In this document: positions 27,560-36,133 of the stretch, piece by piece
Position numbering within the stretch: the stretch's first letter is position 1
Layout of the letters: each line of letters starts with the position of its first letter
Assembly: GCF_025642975.1 (NCBI RefSeq)
Contig: NZ_JANZKJ010000018.1
Location: forward strand, 41,491 to 105,490
Length of the DNA: 64,000 bases
Direction: 5' to 3'
Source of the DNA: Pseudomonas sp. RIT-PI-S
GTDB taxonomy: Bacteria; Pseudomonadota; Gammaproteobacteria; Pseudomonadales; Pseudomonadaceae
The notes under the pieces: generated by a model
What the model was told of the DNA's origin: nothing
What the model saw: the letters and a program-made list of their open reading frames with translations, nothing else
Databases searched by the model: none
Translations under genes and position numbers: made by a program

Positions 27560-28447
27560 CTACCGCCGCCCCGCCAGTGTCTTTCCTGGGCACTCCAGGA
27601 ACAGCGCCCGATACGCCTGCGCGAAGCGCCCCAAGTGCCAGAACGAATACCCCATCGCCACTTCCGCTACGGTGGTTTCCCCCGGCAGGGCCGTCAACAG
27701 CGCCTGGCGTGCGAGGTTGAGCCTGCGCATGCGCAACCAGGTGGTGGGAGGCATACCCACGCACTCGGCGAAGGCCAAGCGCAGTTGCTGGAAGGAAGCG
27801 TCGGCGGTGTCGGCCAACTGCACCGCGCTGAAATGCTCGGTGGGGTGGGCGCTGACCAGATCGAACACCCGCTGCACGATCCGCCGGTTGTTCCGCACCC
27901 GGTGGATGGTAGAGGCGTGTTGGGCCTGGGCAGATTGCTCGAGCACGAACAGGCAGTCGTCGATCAATTGCTCCGCCAGCAGCTCGCCGGCGGCAGGGCT
28001 TTCGTCCGCCGCCTGGGCGATATGGCCGAGCATGGCACTGAGCCAACGCATGAACAGCGCGCCATGGGCGGATTTGAGCGGCGTCAGCAAGAGGTCTTCG
28101 AACGTGCGGTTCAACTGCCTGGCGCGGAGCTGATCCTGACGCACCACCACGGCGATTTCCCGGTAGTTCTCCGGCGTGATCCACAGGTTCTGGGTGCTGG
28201 CGTCGAGGAGATAGAGGCTGGCATCGGCCATGTCGAAGCTGAACACCAGCGCGTCGCCGGGCGCTTTGTAGTACTGCTCGATGCGGGTGTTCATGTGTTC
28301 TTCATACACCTGCACGCCGCCGAGCTCGGCCTCGATCAACCGGCCCTTGAACTGGCCCGCGGACATTTGCGCATAGTGCAGGTGCCAGCCAGTGCTGGAC
28401 GCGCCTTGCTGATCGGCGGCGACGGTGTCGAGGACCTTGACCGACAT
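27560..28447 (-). CDS. AraC-family transcriptional regulator
   Basis: A 295-aa regulator with an N-terminal sensing domain (about 1-170) of the type seen in EutR-like AraC proteins. A C-terminal double helix-turn-helix follows, containing FAECVGMPPTTWLRMRRLNLARQAL and a GYSFWHLGRFAQAYRALF segment. The ATG at 28447 begins MSVKVLDTVAADQQ; a much longer open frame on this strand runs under the neighbouring gene and is a shadow. It is divergent from the glutamine-synthetase-like gene (233 bp apart), so it probably controls the polyamine genes. The inducer is unknown. Confidence 0.88.
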   Translation of the reverse strand: MSVKVLDTVAADQQGASSTGWHLHYAQMSAGQFKGRLIEAELGGVQVYEEHMNTRIEQYYKAPGDALVFSFDMADASLYLLDASTQNLWITPENYREIAVVVRQDQLRARQLNRTFEDLLLTPLKSAHGALFMRWLSAMLGHIAQAADESPAAGELLAEQLIDDCLFVLEQSAQAQHASTIHRVRNNRRIVQRVFDLVSAHPTEHFSAVQLADTADASFQQLRLAFAECVGMPPTTWLRMRRLNLARQALLTALPGETTVAEVAMGYSFWHLGRFAQAYRALFLECPGKTLAGRR

Positions 28448-28681
28448 GAATGGCCTGGCTTGGAGAAGGGAGGGGCTGCGCCACCTTAGCAGCAGGTTCA
28501 ACGACCCGGCAAGGTGGCAGTCGCGAGCGTCGCAGCGGTATGAGGCCGCACCAAAAAGAGGCGCTGCGCTTCGGCGAAAGTGGATAGACCACCTTGCCTG
28601 CAATCTTCCAGCATGCGGGCAGCGAACCGGCAGCACGCCGGCGCATAAGCATAACGTCCCATCGAAGATGGCAGAGGCCAC

Positions 28682-30043
28682 ATGAACAGCAGTGTGAAAG
28701 CGCCCCTCACCGAGTGGTTGAAAACCTACGGCATCACCGAAGTGGAATGCGTGGTCAGCGACCTGACCGGCATTGCCCGCGGCAAGATCCTGCCCACTAA
28801 AAAATTCCTCGATGAGCACGGCATGCGCTTGCCCGAAAGCGTGCTGCTGCAAACGGTGACCGGCGACTTTGTCGACGATGACATTTACTACGCGCTGCTG
28901 GACCCGGCGGACATCGACATGACCTGCCGCCCGGACCCGCAAGCCGCTTATGTGCTGCCCTGGGCCATCGAGCCGACGGCGATGGTGATTCACGATACCT
29001 TCGACCGCTATGGCAACCCTATCGAGCTGACCCCTCGCAACGTGCTGAAGAAAGTGCTGGCGCTCTATGCCGAACAAGGCTGGCGGCCGGTGGTGGCCCC
29101 GGAAATGGAGTTCTACCTGACCCAGCGCTGTGACGACCCAGACCTGCCGCTGCAAGTGCCGCTGGGGCGTTCGGGGCGCCCCGAAAGTGGCCGGCAATCG
29201 TTCTCGATCGAGGCGGCTAACGAATTCGACCCGCTGTTCGAAGACGTCTACGACTGGTGCGAGGCGCAGGGGCTGGACCTGGATACGCTGATCCACGAAG
29301 ACGGCCCGGCGCAGATGGAGATCAACTTCCGCCACGGCGACGCACTGGACCTGGCCGACCAGATCACCGTGTTCAAGCGCACCATGCGTGAGGCCGCGCT
29401 CAAGCACAACGTGGCGGCCACCTTTATGGCCAAGCCGATCACCGACGAGCCGGGCAGCGCCATGCACATCCACCAGAGTGTGGTCAGCATAGAGACGGGC
29501 GAAAGCATCTTCAGCACCCCTGAAGGCGAACCCAGCGCGCTCTTCCTGCATCACATCGGCGGCTTGCAGCGCTACATCCCCGAAGTGCTGCCGCTGTTCG
29601 CGCCCAATGCCAACTCGTTCCGCCGTTTCCTGCCAGACACTTCGGCGCCGGTGAACGTGGAATGGGGCGAGGAGAATCGCACCGTGGGCCTGCGGGTGCC
29701 CGGCTCCAGCGCCCGAGCGCGCCGTGTGGAAAACCGCCTGCCCGGCGCCGACGCCAACCCTTATCTGGCCATCGCGGCCAGCCTGCTGTGCGGCTACCTG
29801 GGAATGATCGAAGGCTGCGAACCGAGCGCGCCGGTGCAGGGCCGCGGCTATGAGCGCCGCAACCTGCGCCTGCCGCTGACCATCGAAGACGCCCTGGAGC
29901 GCATGGAGGGCAGCACCGCGCTGCGCCGCGTGCTGGGTGAGAAATTCGTTCAAGGCTACGCCGCGGTAAAACGGGCCGAGCATGAAAACTACAAGCGCGT
30001 GATCAGCTCCTGGGAACGTGAGTTCCTGATGATGAGCGTTTAA
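28682..30043 (+). CDS. Glutamine synthetase-type gamma-glutamylpolyamine ligase (PuuA/SpuI-like)
   Basis: A 453-aa enzyme of the glutamine synthetase superfamily. The N-terminal beta-grasp domain reads VECVVSDLTGIARGKILPTKKF. The catalytic domain has EMEFYLT, EINFRHGDALDLADQ, GSAMHIHQSVV and NRTVGLRVPGSSARARRVENR, covering the metal and glutamate ligands. The opening text and the neighbours point to the GlnA3/PuuA group, which ATP-dependently joins glutamate to putrescine or related amines, rather than to housekeeping GlnA. It is followed closely by a polyamine-binding protein and a FAD oxidase, matching the gamma-glutamyl catabolic route. The exact amine is uncertain. Confidence 0.88.
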   Translation: MNSSVKAPLTEWLKTYGITEVECVVSDLTGIARGKILPTKKFLDEHGMRLPESVLLQTVTGDFVDDDIYYALLDPADIDMTCRPDPQAAYVLPWAIEPTAMVIHDTFDRYGNPIELTPRNVLKKVLALYAEQGWRPVVAPEMEFYLTQRCDDPDLPLQVPLGRSGRPESGRQSFSIEAANEFDPLFEDVYDWCEAQGLDLDTLIHEDGPAQMEINFRHGDALDLADQITVFKRTMREAALKHNVAATFMAKPITDEPGSAMHIHQSVVSIETGESIFSTPEGEPSALFLHHIGGLQRYIPEVLPLFAPNANSFRRFLPDTSAPVNVEWGEENRTVGLRVPGSSARARRVENRLPGADANPYLAIAASLLCGYLGMIEGCEPSAPVQGRGYERRNLRLPLTIEDALERMEGSTALRRVLGEKFVQGYAAVKRAEHENYKRVISSWEREFLMMSV

Positions 30044-30077
30044 TCGAGCCCACCTTCCCACCTTAGTTGGAGGCACC

Positions 30078-31172
30078 ATGAAGTCGATCGTTGCAGCGTT
30101 GTGTTTACCGGCGGTTCTGCTCGGTGCAGCCGCCCAGGCCCAGGCCGCTGGCGGCACCGTGAAGATTTACAACTGGACGGACTACATCGGCCCGACCACC
30201 CTGGAAGACTTCCAGAAAGCCACCGGTATCAAGCCGGTCTACGACGTGTTCGACTCCAACGAGACCTTGGAAGGCAAGCTGCTGGCTGGCCGCACCGGGT
30301 ATGACGTGGTGGTTCCGTCCAACCACTTCCTTGGGCGCCAGATCAAGGCGGGCGCGTTCCAGAAGTTGGACCGCAGCAAGCTGCCGAACTGGAAAAACCT
30401 CGATCCGCAATTGATGAAGCAGCTCGAGGCCAACGACCCCGGCAACCAATACGCCGTGCCTTACCTGTGGGGCACCAATGGCATCGGCTACAACGTGGAG
30501 AAGGTCAAAGAAGCACTGGGCGTCGACAAGATCGACTCCTGGGCCGTGCTGTTCGAGCCGGAGAACATGAAGAAGCTGCAAAAGTGCGGCGTGACCTTTA
30601 TGGACTCGCCCGATGAACTCTTCCCGGCAGTCCTCAATTACATGGGCCTGGACCCGCGCAGCACCAAGCCCGATGACTACAAGCGCGCGACCGAGAAGCT
30701 GAAAGCCGTAGCGCCGTACGTGACCTACTTCCACTCCTCGAAGTACATCGGCGACCTGGCCAACGGCAACATCTGCGTGGCCTTCGGGTACTCCGGAGAC
30801 GTGATCCAGGCGGCGAGCCGCGCCAAGGAAGCCAATAACGGCATCAACGTGGCTTATATCGTGCCCAAGGAAGGCGGCAACTTGTGGTTCGACATGCTGG
30901 CCATTCCCAAGGATGCCGATCATCCCGAGCAGGCCATGGCGTTTATCAACTACGTGTTGGACCCCAAAGTGATCGCTGGCATCAGCGAAACGGTGGGTTA
31001 TGCCAACCCGAACCCGCCTTCCAATGCCCTGATGGGTGAAGAGATCACGGCTAACCCTGGCGTTTATCCGCCGCCGGAAGTCATGGCCAAACTTTATATT
31101 TCCACCGAGCTGCCCAAGGAGATCATGCGCCAGATGACCCGCGAGTGGACCGACGTGAAAACCAGCCGGTAA
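30078..31172 (+). CDS. Periplasmic polyamine-binding protein (PotF/SpuD-like)
   Basis: A 364-aa extracytoplasmic binding protein with a signal peptide (MKSIVAALCLPAVLLGAAAQAQA). The mature start GGTVKIYNWTDYIGPTTLEDFQKATGIK is the PotF/PotD family signature. Later segments include YDVVVPSNHFLGRQIKAGAFQKLDRSKLPN and the Trp/Asp-rich ligand pocket around AVPYLWGTNGIGYN. It lies 34 bp after the glutamine-synthetase-like gene. Its membrane and ATPase partners are not in this window, so it must share an ABC transporter encoded elsewhere or act in sensing. Confidence 0.92.
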   Translation: MKSIVAALCLPAVLLGAAAQAQAAGGTVKIYNWTDYIGPTTLEDFQKATGIKPVYDVFDSNETLEGKLLAGRTGYDVVVPSNHFLGRQIKAGAFQKLDRSKLPNWKNLDPQLMKQLEANDPGNQYAVPYLWGTNGIGYNVEKVKEALGVDKIDSWAVLFEPENMKKLQKCGVTFMDSPDELFPAVLNYMGLDPRSTKPDDYKRATEKLKAVAPYVTYFHSSKYIGDLANGNICVAFGYSGDVIQAASRAKEANNGINVAYIVPKEGGNLWFDMLAIPKDADHPEQAMAFINYVLDPKVIAGISETVGYANPNPPSNALMGEEITANPGVYPPPEVMAKLYISTELPKEIMRQMTREWTDVKTSR

Positions 31173-31183
31173 GGGAGCCTGTG

Positions 31184-32476
31184 ATGTCTACTGCATTGCC
31201 GCATACCGGCTCTTATTACGCAGCGTCTGTGCCGCCAGCAACACCGCGCGCGCCGTTGCACGGCCAGGTTCATGCCGATGTGTGCGTGATCGGTGGCGGC
31301 TTTACCGGGGTCAATACCGCGCTGGAACTGGCCGAGCGCGGCTTGACCGTGGTGCTGCTGGAAGCCCAGCGCATCGGCTGGGGCGCCAGCGGCCGCAACG
31401 GCGGGCAACTGATTCGCGGGCTTGGCCACGATGTCAGCCGCTTCGCCCACTGGGTGGGCGAGGAGGGCGTGCGCTTCTTGCACGACGCAGGCTCGGCCTC
31501 TGTGGATATCGTGCGCCAGCGGGTGCAACGCAATGGCCTGGAGTGTGACCTGCGCTGGGGGTATTGCGACCTCGCCAATACCCAACGTCACTGGCAGGGT
31601 TTGCACGAGGAGCTGCAGGAGCTGCAGGCACAGGGGTATCCCCACACACTGCGGCTGGTGGAAAAACAGGACCTGCACCAAGTGGTCGCCTCCGACGTGT
31701 ATGCCGGCGGGCTGATCGACATGGGCTCCGGGCACTTGCACCCGCTCAAGTTGATCCAGGCCGAAGCGGCGCTGGCGCAAGCCCGTGGCGCGGTGATCTA
31801 TGAGGCAAGCTCGGTGCGGCGCATCGAAAAAGGCCCCAAGGTGAAGGTGTTCACCGACCATGGCCAGGTGACCGCCACCACGTTGGTTCTCGGTTGCGAT
31901 GCATTCCTCGAAGACCTGGAGCCCGCGTTGGAAGGCAAGTTATTGCCCGCGGGCAGTTACGTCATCGCCACCGAGCCGCTGGGCGAGGCGCGCGCGCGCG
32001 CCTTGATCCCGCAGAACATGGCGCTGTGCGACCAGCGAGTGGCGCTGGATTACTACCGGCTCACCGCCGACCACCGGCTGCTATTCGGCGGGGCCTGCCA
32101 TTACTCCGGGCGAGATCCGGCCAATATCGCTGAATACATGCGGCCCAAGATGGAGCGGGTGTTCCCTCAGCTCAAGGGCGTGGGCATCGAGTTCCAGTGG
32201 GGTGGCATGATCGGCATCAGCGCAAACCGTTTTCCGCAGATCGGCACGCTACCAAGCGCGCCCAATGTGTATTACGCCCAGGGTTACTCAGGGCACGGCC
32301 TGAACGTCACGCACTTTGCCGCGCGCATCCTCGCACAGGCGATTGCCGAGCGGGAAAGCCGGGCCGTGGACTTGTTCGCTCGCGTGCCGCATCGCACCTT
32401 CCCCGGGGGCAAACGCCTGCGCTCGCCACTGCTGGCGCTGGGCATGCTGTGGTACCGATGCAAGGAGTTGATCTAA
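31184..32476 (+). CDS. FAD-dependent gamma-glutamylpolyamine oxidase (PuuB/DAO family)
   Basis: A 430-aa D-amino-acid-oxidase-fold flavoprotein. The FAD Rossmann motif VCVIGGGFTGVNTALELAER is near residue 38, followed by the family segment GWGASGRNGGQLIRG. The C-terminal part includes YYAQGYSGHGLNVTHFAARI, which closes the FAD site. PuuB-type enzymes oxidise gamma-glutamylputrescine to the aldehyde with release of ammonia and peroxide, and the gene follows the ligase and binding protein as expected. The ATG at 31184 has AAGGGAG upstream. PuuC and PuuD equivalents are not nearby. Confidence 0.9.
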   Translation: MSTALPHTGSYYAASVPPATPRAPLHGQVHADVCVIGGGFTGVNTALELAERGLTVVLLEAQRIGWGASGRNGGQLIRGLGHDVSRFAHWVGEEGVRFLHDAGSASVDIVRQRVQRNGLECDLRWGYCDLANTQRHWQGLHEELQELQAQGYPHTLRLVEKQDLHQVVASDVYAGGLIDMGSGHLHPLKLIQAEAALAQARGAVIYEASSVRRIEKGPKVKVFTDHGQVTATTLVLGCDAFLEDLEPALEGKLLPAGSYVIATEPLGEARARALIPQNMALCDQRVALDYYRLTADHRLLFGGACHYSGRDPANIAEYMRPKMERVFPQLKGVGIEFQWGGMIGISANRFPQIGTLPSAPNVYYAQGYSGHGLNVTHFAARILAQAIAERESRAVDLFARVPHRTFPGGKRLRSPLLALGMLWYRCKELI

Positions 32477-32540
32477 GCGCGCCGCTCGCCGGGTGGCGCC
32501 CGTTTCCAAATGGCTCAGCCGCACCCTGTGGGATGCGGAC

Positions 32541-32578
32541 GCAGCCCGCGAACCTCCGGATGGTGGTTCGCAAGCTGC
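32541..32578. terminator. Hairpin between convergent genes
   Basis: A 7-bp perfect stem (32548-32554 with 32565-32571, GCGAACC/GGTTCGC), extended by GCAGC/GCTGC after a small internal loop. It lies between the ends of the oxidase and kinase genes. It has no T tract, so it is probably a bidirectional, factor-assisted terminator or mRNA end. Confidence 0.5.
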
Positions 32579-32600
32579 GCCGGATGTGCGGCTACAGCGC

Positions 32601-33746
32601 CTACTCGCTGCCCCGGTTCTCGGGATTGGCGAAATCCAGGCAGCCCACCACCCCGGGGTGTGCTGCTTCAAAGCGCAACGTGCCGCCCAGTTGGCGGGCC
32701 AGCGAGCGCATGATGGTCATTCCCAGCGAGCGGCCCTTGCGGTGGTCGAACCCCACCGGAAGGCCGGGGCCGTAATCGCGCACCTGCAGGCGAAGGCGGC
32801 CATCGGCGACCGTAAGGAACACGTCCACCGCTCCAGGCGCCCCCGGCGGGCAGGCATATTTGACGGCGTTGGTGATCATTTCATTGGCGATCAGCGCCAA
32901 CGGCGTTGCGTGGTCCAGCGACAACGCCACGGCCTGCGCCTGCAGGCTGAATGCAACCTGCGGCGCGGTTGCCTGGGCGCCCTCGATCACCCCCTGGATA
33001 TAAGCGGCGGCGTCGACCGCTTCGGCCTCATCAGCGCGGTACAGCTTGTCGTGAACGTTGGCGATGCTGGAAATCCGGCCGGAGATGTCCAGCAGTGCCA
33101 CACGGGTTTCCGCGTGGGTGGCGCGCCGCTGTTGCAGCTGGATCAAGCTGCTGATCAGCTGCAGGTTGTTCTTGGTGCGGTGATTCACCTCGGCCAACAG
33201 GGTTTCGTTGCGTTTTAGCAACTCACTGCGCAGGCGAAGGGTCCGGCGCAGCTCCAGCTGCGTCATGACCTGGTTGGCCAGGGTCTTGAGGGCCAGGCGC
33301 TGGTCCTCGTTGAGGTCACGCGGCACCGTATCGAGAACGCACAGGGTGCCAAGGCCATGCCCTTCCGGCGTTTGCAGCAGGCACCCGGCATAGAAGCGCA
33401 GCCCATCTTCGCCAGTGACCAAGGGGTTGTCGCACATTCGGGGATCGTCGCGCAGGTCGTGGATCACCGTCAGGCCGGGCTGCAATAGCACATGGCGGCA
33501 AATGGAAACATCCAATGGGGTTTCGCGGATCCCCAGGCCCACTTCCGCCTTGAACCACTGGCGGTGCTCTTCGATGAGGTTCACCACCGAAATCGGCGCG
33601 TTACAGATGCGCGAGGCCAACGCCACCAAGTCATCGAAGTCTGCTTCGCGGGGGGTATCGAGTATCCCGTAACCGCGCAAGGCAAGCAGGCGTGTTTGTT
33701 CGCGAAGGAAAGGCGGCGGACCGGCGGGCAGCATCGCAGACATCAT
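32601..33746 (-). CDS. GAF-domain sensor histidine kinase of the HisKA_2/HWE type
   Basis: A 381-aa cytoplasmic kinase with no membrane helix. Residues about 25-165 form a GAF-like sensing domain (ICNAPISVVNLIEEHRQWFKAEVGL, then SICRHVLLQPGLTVIHDL). Next comes the HisKA_2 phosphoacceptor EVNHRTKNNLQLISSLIQLQ with His189, then an ATPase domain with N-box NEMITNAVKYA and DYGPGLP. Such kinases often feed PhyR-type or c-di-GMP outputs. The divergent neighbour is an HD-GYP protein, a possible functional partner. No response regulator is adjacent. Confidence 0.9.
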   Translation of the reverse strand: MMSAMLPAGPPPFLREQTRLLALRGYGILDTPREADFDDLVALASRICNAPISVVNLIEEHRQWFKAEVGLGIRETPLDVSICRHVLLQPGLTVIHDLRDDPRMCDNPLVTGEDGLRFYAGCLLQTPEGHGLGTLCVLDTVPRDLNEDQRLALKTLANQVMTQLELRRTLRLRSELLKRNETLLAEVNHRTKNNLQLISSLIQLQQRRATHAETRVALLDISGRISSIANVHDKLYRADEAEAVDAAAYIQGVIEGAQATAPQVAFSLQAQAVALSLDHATPLALIANEMITNAVKYACPPGAPGAVDVFLTVADGRLRLQVRDYGPGLPVGFDHRKGRSLGMTIMRSLARQLGGTLRFEAAHPGVVGCLDFANPENRGSE

Positions 33747-33949
33747 CTACCTCTGTGCAACAGCCGCAGCCGTTGAGCTATGCCTAATGAAGGGTGGGGC
33801 GCGGCACGGCGCGGATTATTCCACAGCGCGCGCGTGCCGTATCGCTGCCAGGGACGGCAGGGCGTGCGACTCGTCGGAGCGGGGCCCCCGCCGGTTCGGA
33901 AAACGCCACGCCGTGCCGATACAGCGAAGAGGCCAAGTGGGTGCCAGGT

Positions 33950-35128
33950 ATGATTCGGAAAATTTCGCTCGCTGATCTGACAGTGGGCATGTTCATCCAT
34001 GAGGGTGCGGGCGACGGCATCACTCAATCGCTATGGAAGGTGGGGTTCAAGGTCCAGCATCCGGTGGACCTGGAGCGCATTCGCGCCGCCGGCGTGGCCG
34101 AAGTGTTCATAGACACCTGCAAGGGCCTGGATGTTGCGCAGAGCGAGCCGATTGCCGAGATGCCCCCGGGCGGCTTGCAAGAGGAAGTCGACCGCGCCCT
34201 CGCGGTTTGTGCCCGGGCCAAGCGCGCGGTGGTCAGCATGTTCAACGATGCCCGCCTGGGCCATGCCGTCAATTGCGAGGCGTCGATGGCCGTGGTCGAG
34301 GACATCGCCGCCTCGGTCATGCGCCATCCCCATGCGCTGATCAGCCTGGCCAGGCTGAAGACCGCCGACGAATATACCTATATGCATTCGGTGGCGGTAT
34401 GCGGGCTCATGGTGGCGTTGGCGCGCCAAATGGGCCAGCCCGATGCACTGGTGCGCGAAGCCGGAACCGCCGGGTTGCTGCACGACATCGGCAAGATGGC
34501 TATCCCCAATGACGTTCTCAATAAGCCCGGGCGGCTCACCGACGACGAGTTCGCCCTAGTGCGGACCCACCCCTTGAGCGGGCTTGAAATCCTCCAGCGC
34601 AGTGGCTTCTTGAGTGTCGCGGCGATCGACGTGTGCATGCACCACCATGAGAAGGTCGATGGCACCGGCTACCCCTATGGCCTGGCGGGCGACGAGATCA
34701 GCCCCATGGCCCGGATGGCGGCCATCTGTGACGTATACGACGCCGTGACCTCGCCGCGGCCCTACAAGAAGCCGTGGGGGCCGGCGCACTCGCTCAAGGA
34801 GATGGCTTCGTGGAAGGGGCATTTCGACCGTCACCTGTTCCAGGGCTTCGTGCGCACCGTAGGCATCTATCCGGTAGGGGCGCTGGTGCGGCTGGACAGC
34901 GACCGCCTTGCTATCGTGGTAGACCAGAACGAGGGCGCCTTGCTGACACCGAAAGTGCGGCTACTGCTCGATTGCAAACGGCGGCAGTTGCTCAGCCCGG
35001 CCTGCATCGACCTGGCCACTGGCGAGGACCGCATCGTGCGCATTGAAATGGCCGAAGCCTGGGGCCTGCCCGACTTGGACCAAGCCTGGTCAGGGATCGC
35101 GGAGCAGCGCCATCCGCTGTTTGGCTAA
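33950..35128 (+). CDS. HD-GYP domain cyclic-di-GMP phosphodiesterase
   Basis: A 392-aa protein expected to hydrolyse cyclic-di-GMP. The N-terminal region (about 1-130, KISLADLTVGMFIHEG) is a DUF3391-type domain. The HD-GYP domain has H146, the HD pair H178-D179 in LLHDIGKMAIP, the HHHEKVDG run and the GYP triad at 240-242, so the metal ligands look complete. The start at 33950 is favoured because the DUF3391 domain starts just after it; the open frame upstream is Arg-rich filler. It is divergent from a GAF kinase across about 200 bp. Confidence 0.92.
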   Translation: MIRKISLADLTVGMFIHEGAGDGITQSLWKVGFKVQHPVDLERIRAAGVAEVFIDTCKGLDVAQSEPIAEMPPGGLQEEVDRALAVCARAKRAVVSMFNDARLGHAVNCEASMAVVEDIAASVMRHPHALISLARLKTADEYTYMHSVAVCGLMVALARQMGQPDALVREAGTAGLLHDIGKMAIPNDVLNKPGRLTDDEFALVRTHPLSGLEILQRSGFLSVAAIDVCMHHHEKVDGTGYPYGLAGDEISPMARMAAICDVYDAVTSPRPYKKPWGPAHSLKEMASWKGHFDRHLFQGFVRTVGIYPVGALVRLDSDRLAIVVDQNEGALLTPKVRLLLDCKRRQLLSPACIDLATGEDRIVRIEMAEAWGLPDLDQAWSGIAEQRHPLFG

Positions 35129-35248
35129 AGGCCCGGCGGGGGGAAACTTGCGAGCATAGGGTGACGAACGCTCAATAAACCCGCAAAATGGTCAGTCTTC
35201 TCGTGGCTGCGGCCGCGGTGCACACCTTGGATTGGACCTGTTGATTCT

Positions 35249-36133
35249 ATGCGAATGCGCCTAATGCTGTTGGGCGGCGGTAGCGCCCTTGGTCAAGCGC
35301 TGATTCGCCAGGGAGCGGAGGAAGACATAGGTTTTCTCGCCCCACGCCCACCGGACACCGGCTGGGACGCCCCAAGCCTGACCCAGCTGCTCGACGACAC
35401 TCGCCCCGACGCGTTGGTCAACCTGGCCTATTATTTCGACTGGTTCCAGGCCGGCGAAGTCAGCGAAGCACGGCTGACCGCCCAGGAGCGCGCCGTGGAG
35501 CGCCTCGCCGAGCTTTGCCAGCATCACGGCATCGTGCTGGTCGAGCCTTCCAGTTATCGAGTGTTCGATGGCGCCCGCGCCACGGCTTACAGCGAAAAAG
35601 ACGAGCCGCTGCCCTTGGGCGTGCGTGGCCAGGCTTTGTGGCGAATAGAGCAAAGCGTGCGGGCCATCTGCCCTCAGCATGTGCTGCTGCGCTTCGGCTG
35701 GCTGCTCGACGACAGCCCCGACGGGCTGTTGGGGCGTTTCCTCAGCCGTGCGGAACACGCCTCCGAGGTATTGCTGGCCGATGATCGGCGCGGCAATCCC
35801 ACGCCTGTGGATGACGCTGCCCGGGTGATCCTCTCGGTACTCAAGCAGCTGGACTGCGCCGCGCCGCTGTGGGGCACCTACCATTACGCTGGCAACGAGG
35901 CGACCACCGCGGTCGCCCTCGGCCAGGCGATTCTTGCCGAAGCCGCTGGCCTGCGCCGCCTGGGCGTGCAAACGCCCACCCCCCAGGCGCACGCCGCCCG
36001 CGCCGATGCCGCCGAAGAGCCGCAGCACGCGGTGCTCGCCTGCAAGAAAATCCTTCACACCTTCGGCATCAAGCCTCGCGCCTGGCGCGCCGGCCTGCCG
36101 ACCCTGCTGGACCGGTACTATCGCCATGGCTGA
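35249..36133 (+). CDS. RmlD-like sugar-nucleotide-binding SDR protein, catalytic Tyr/Lys missing
   Basis: A 294-aa extended short-chain dehydrogenase resembling dTDP-4-dehydrorhamnose reductase (RmlD). It has the nucleotide motif LLGGGSALGQAL, then ALVNLAYYFDWFQAGE, PSSYRVFDG (RmlD: TDYVFDG) and NPTPVDDAARVI. In the place of the catalytic YGxxK the sequence reads VRGQALW, so both the Tyr and the Lys appear to be lost. That suggests a binding or regulatory role rather than normal reduction. It overlaps the next epimerase-like gene by 8 bases, so the two are translated together. No rhamnose genes (rmlA, rmlB, rmlC) are adjacent. Confidence 0.78.
   Translation: MRMRLMLLGGGSALGQALIRQGAEEDIGFLAPRPPDTGWDAPSLTQLLDDTRPDALVNLAYYFDWFQAGEVSEARLTAQERAVERLAELCQHHGIVLVEPSSYRVFDGARATAYSEKDEPLPLGVRGQALWRIEQSVRAICPQHVLLRFGWLLDDSPDGLLGRFLSRAEHASEVLLADDRRGNPTPVDDAARVILSVLKQLDCAAPLWGTYHYAGNEATTAVALGQAILAEAAGLRRLGVQTPTPQAHAARADAAEEPQHAVLACKKILHTFGIKPRAWRAGLPTLLDRYYRHG

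Noticed and set aside
28448..30157. Long minus-strand open frame running under the glutamine-synthetase-like gene in continuity with the AraC gene
   Set aside because: The AraC protein starts at 28447 with a typical N-terminus. The upstream part lies antisense to a clearly coding gene and shows no domain text.
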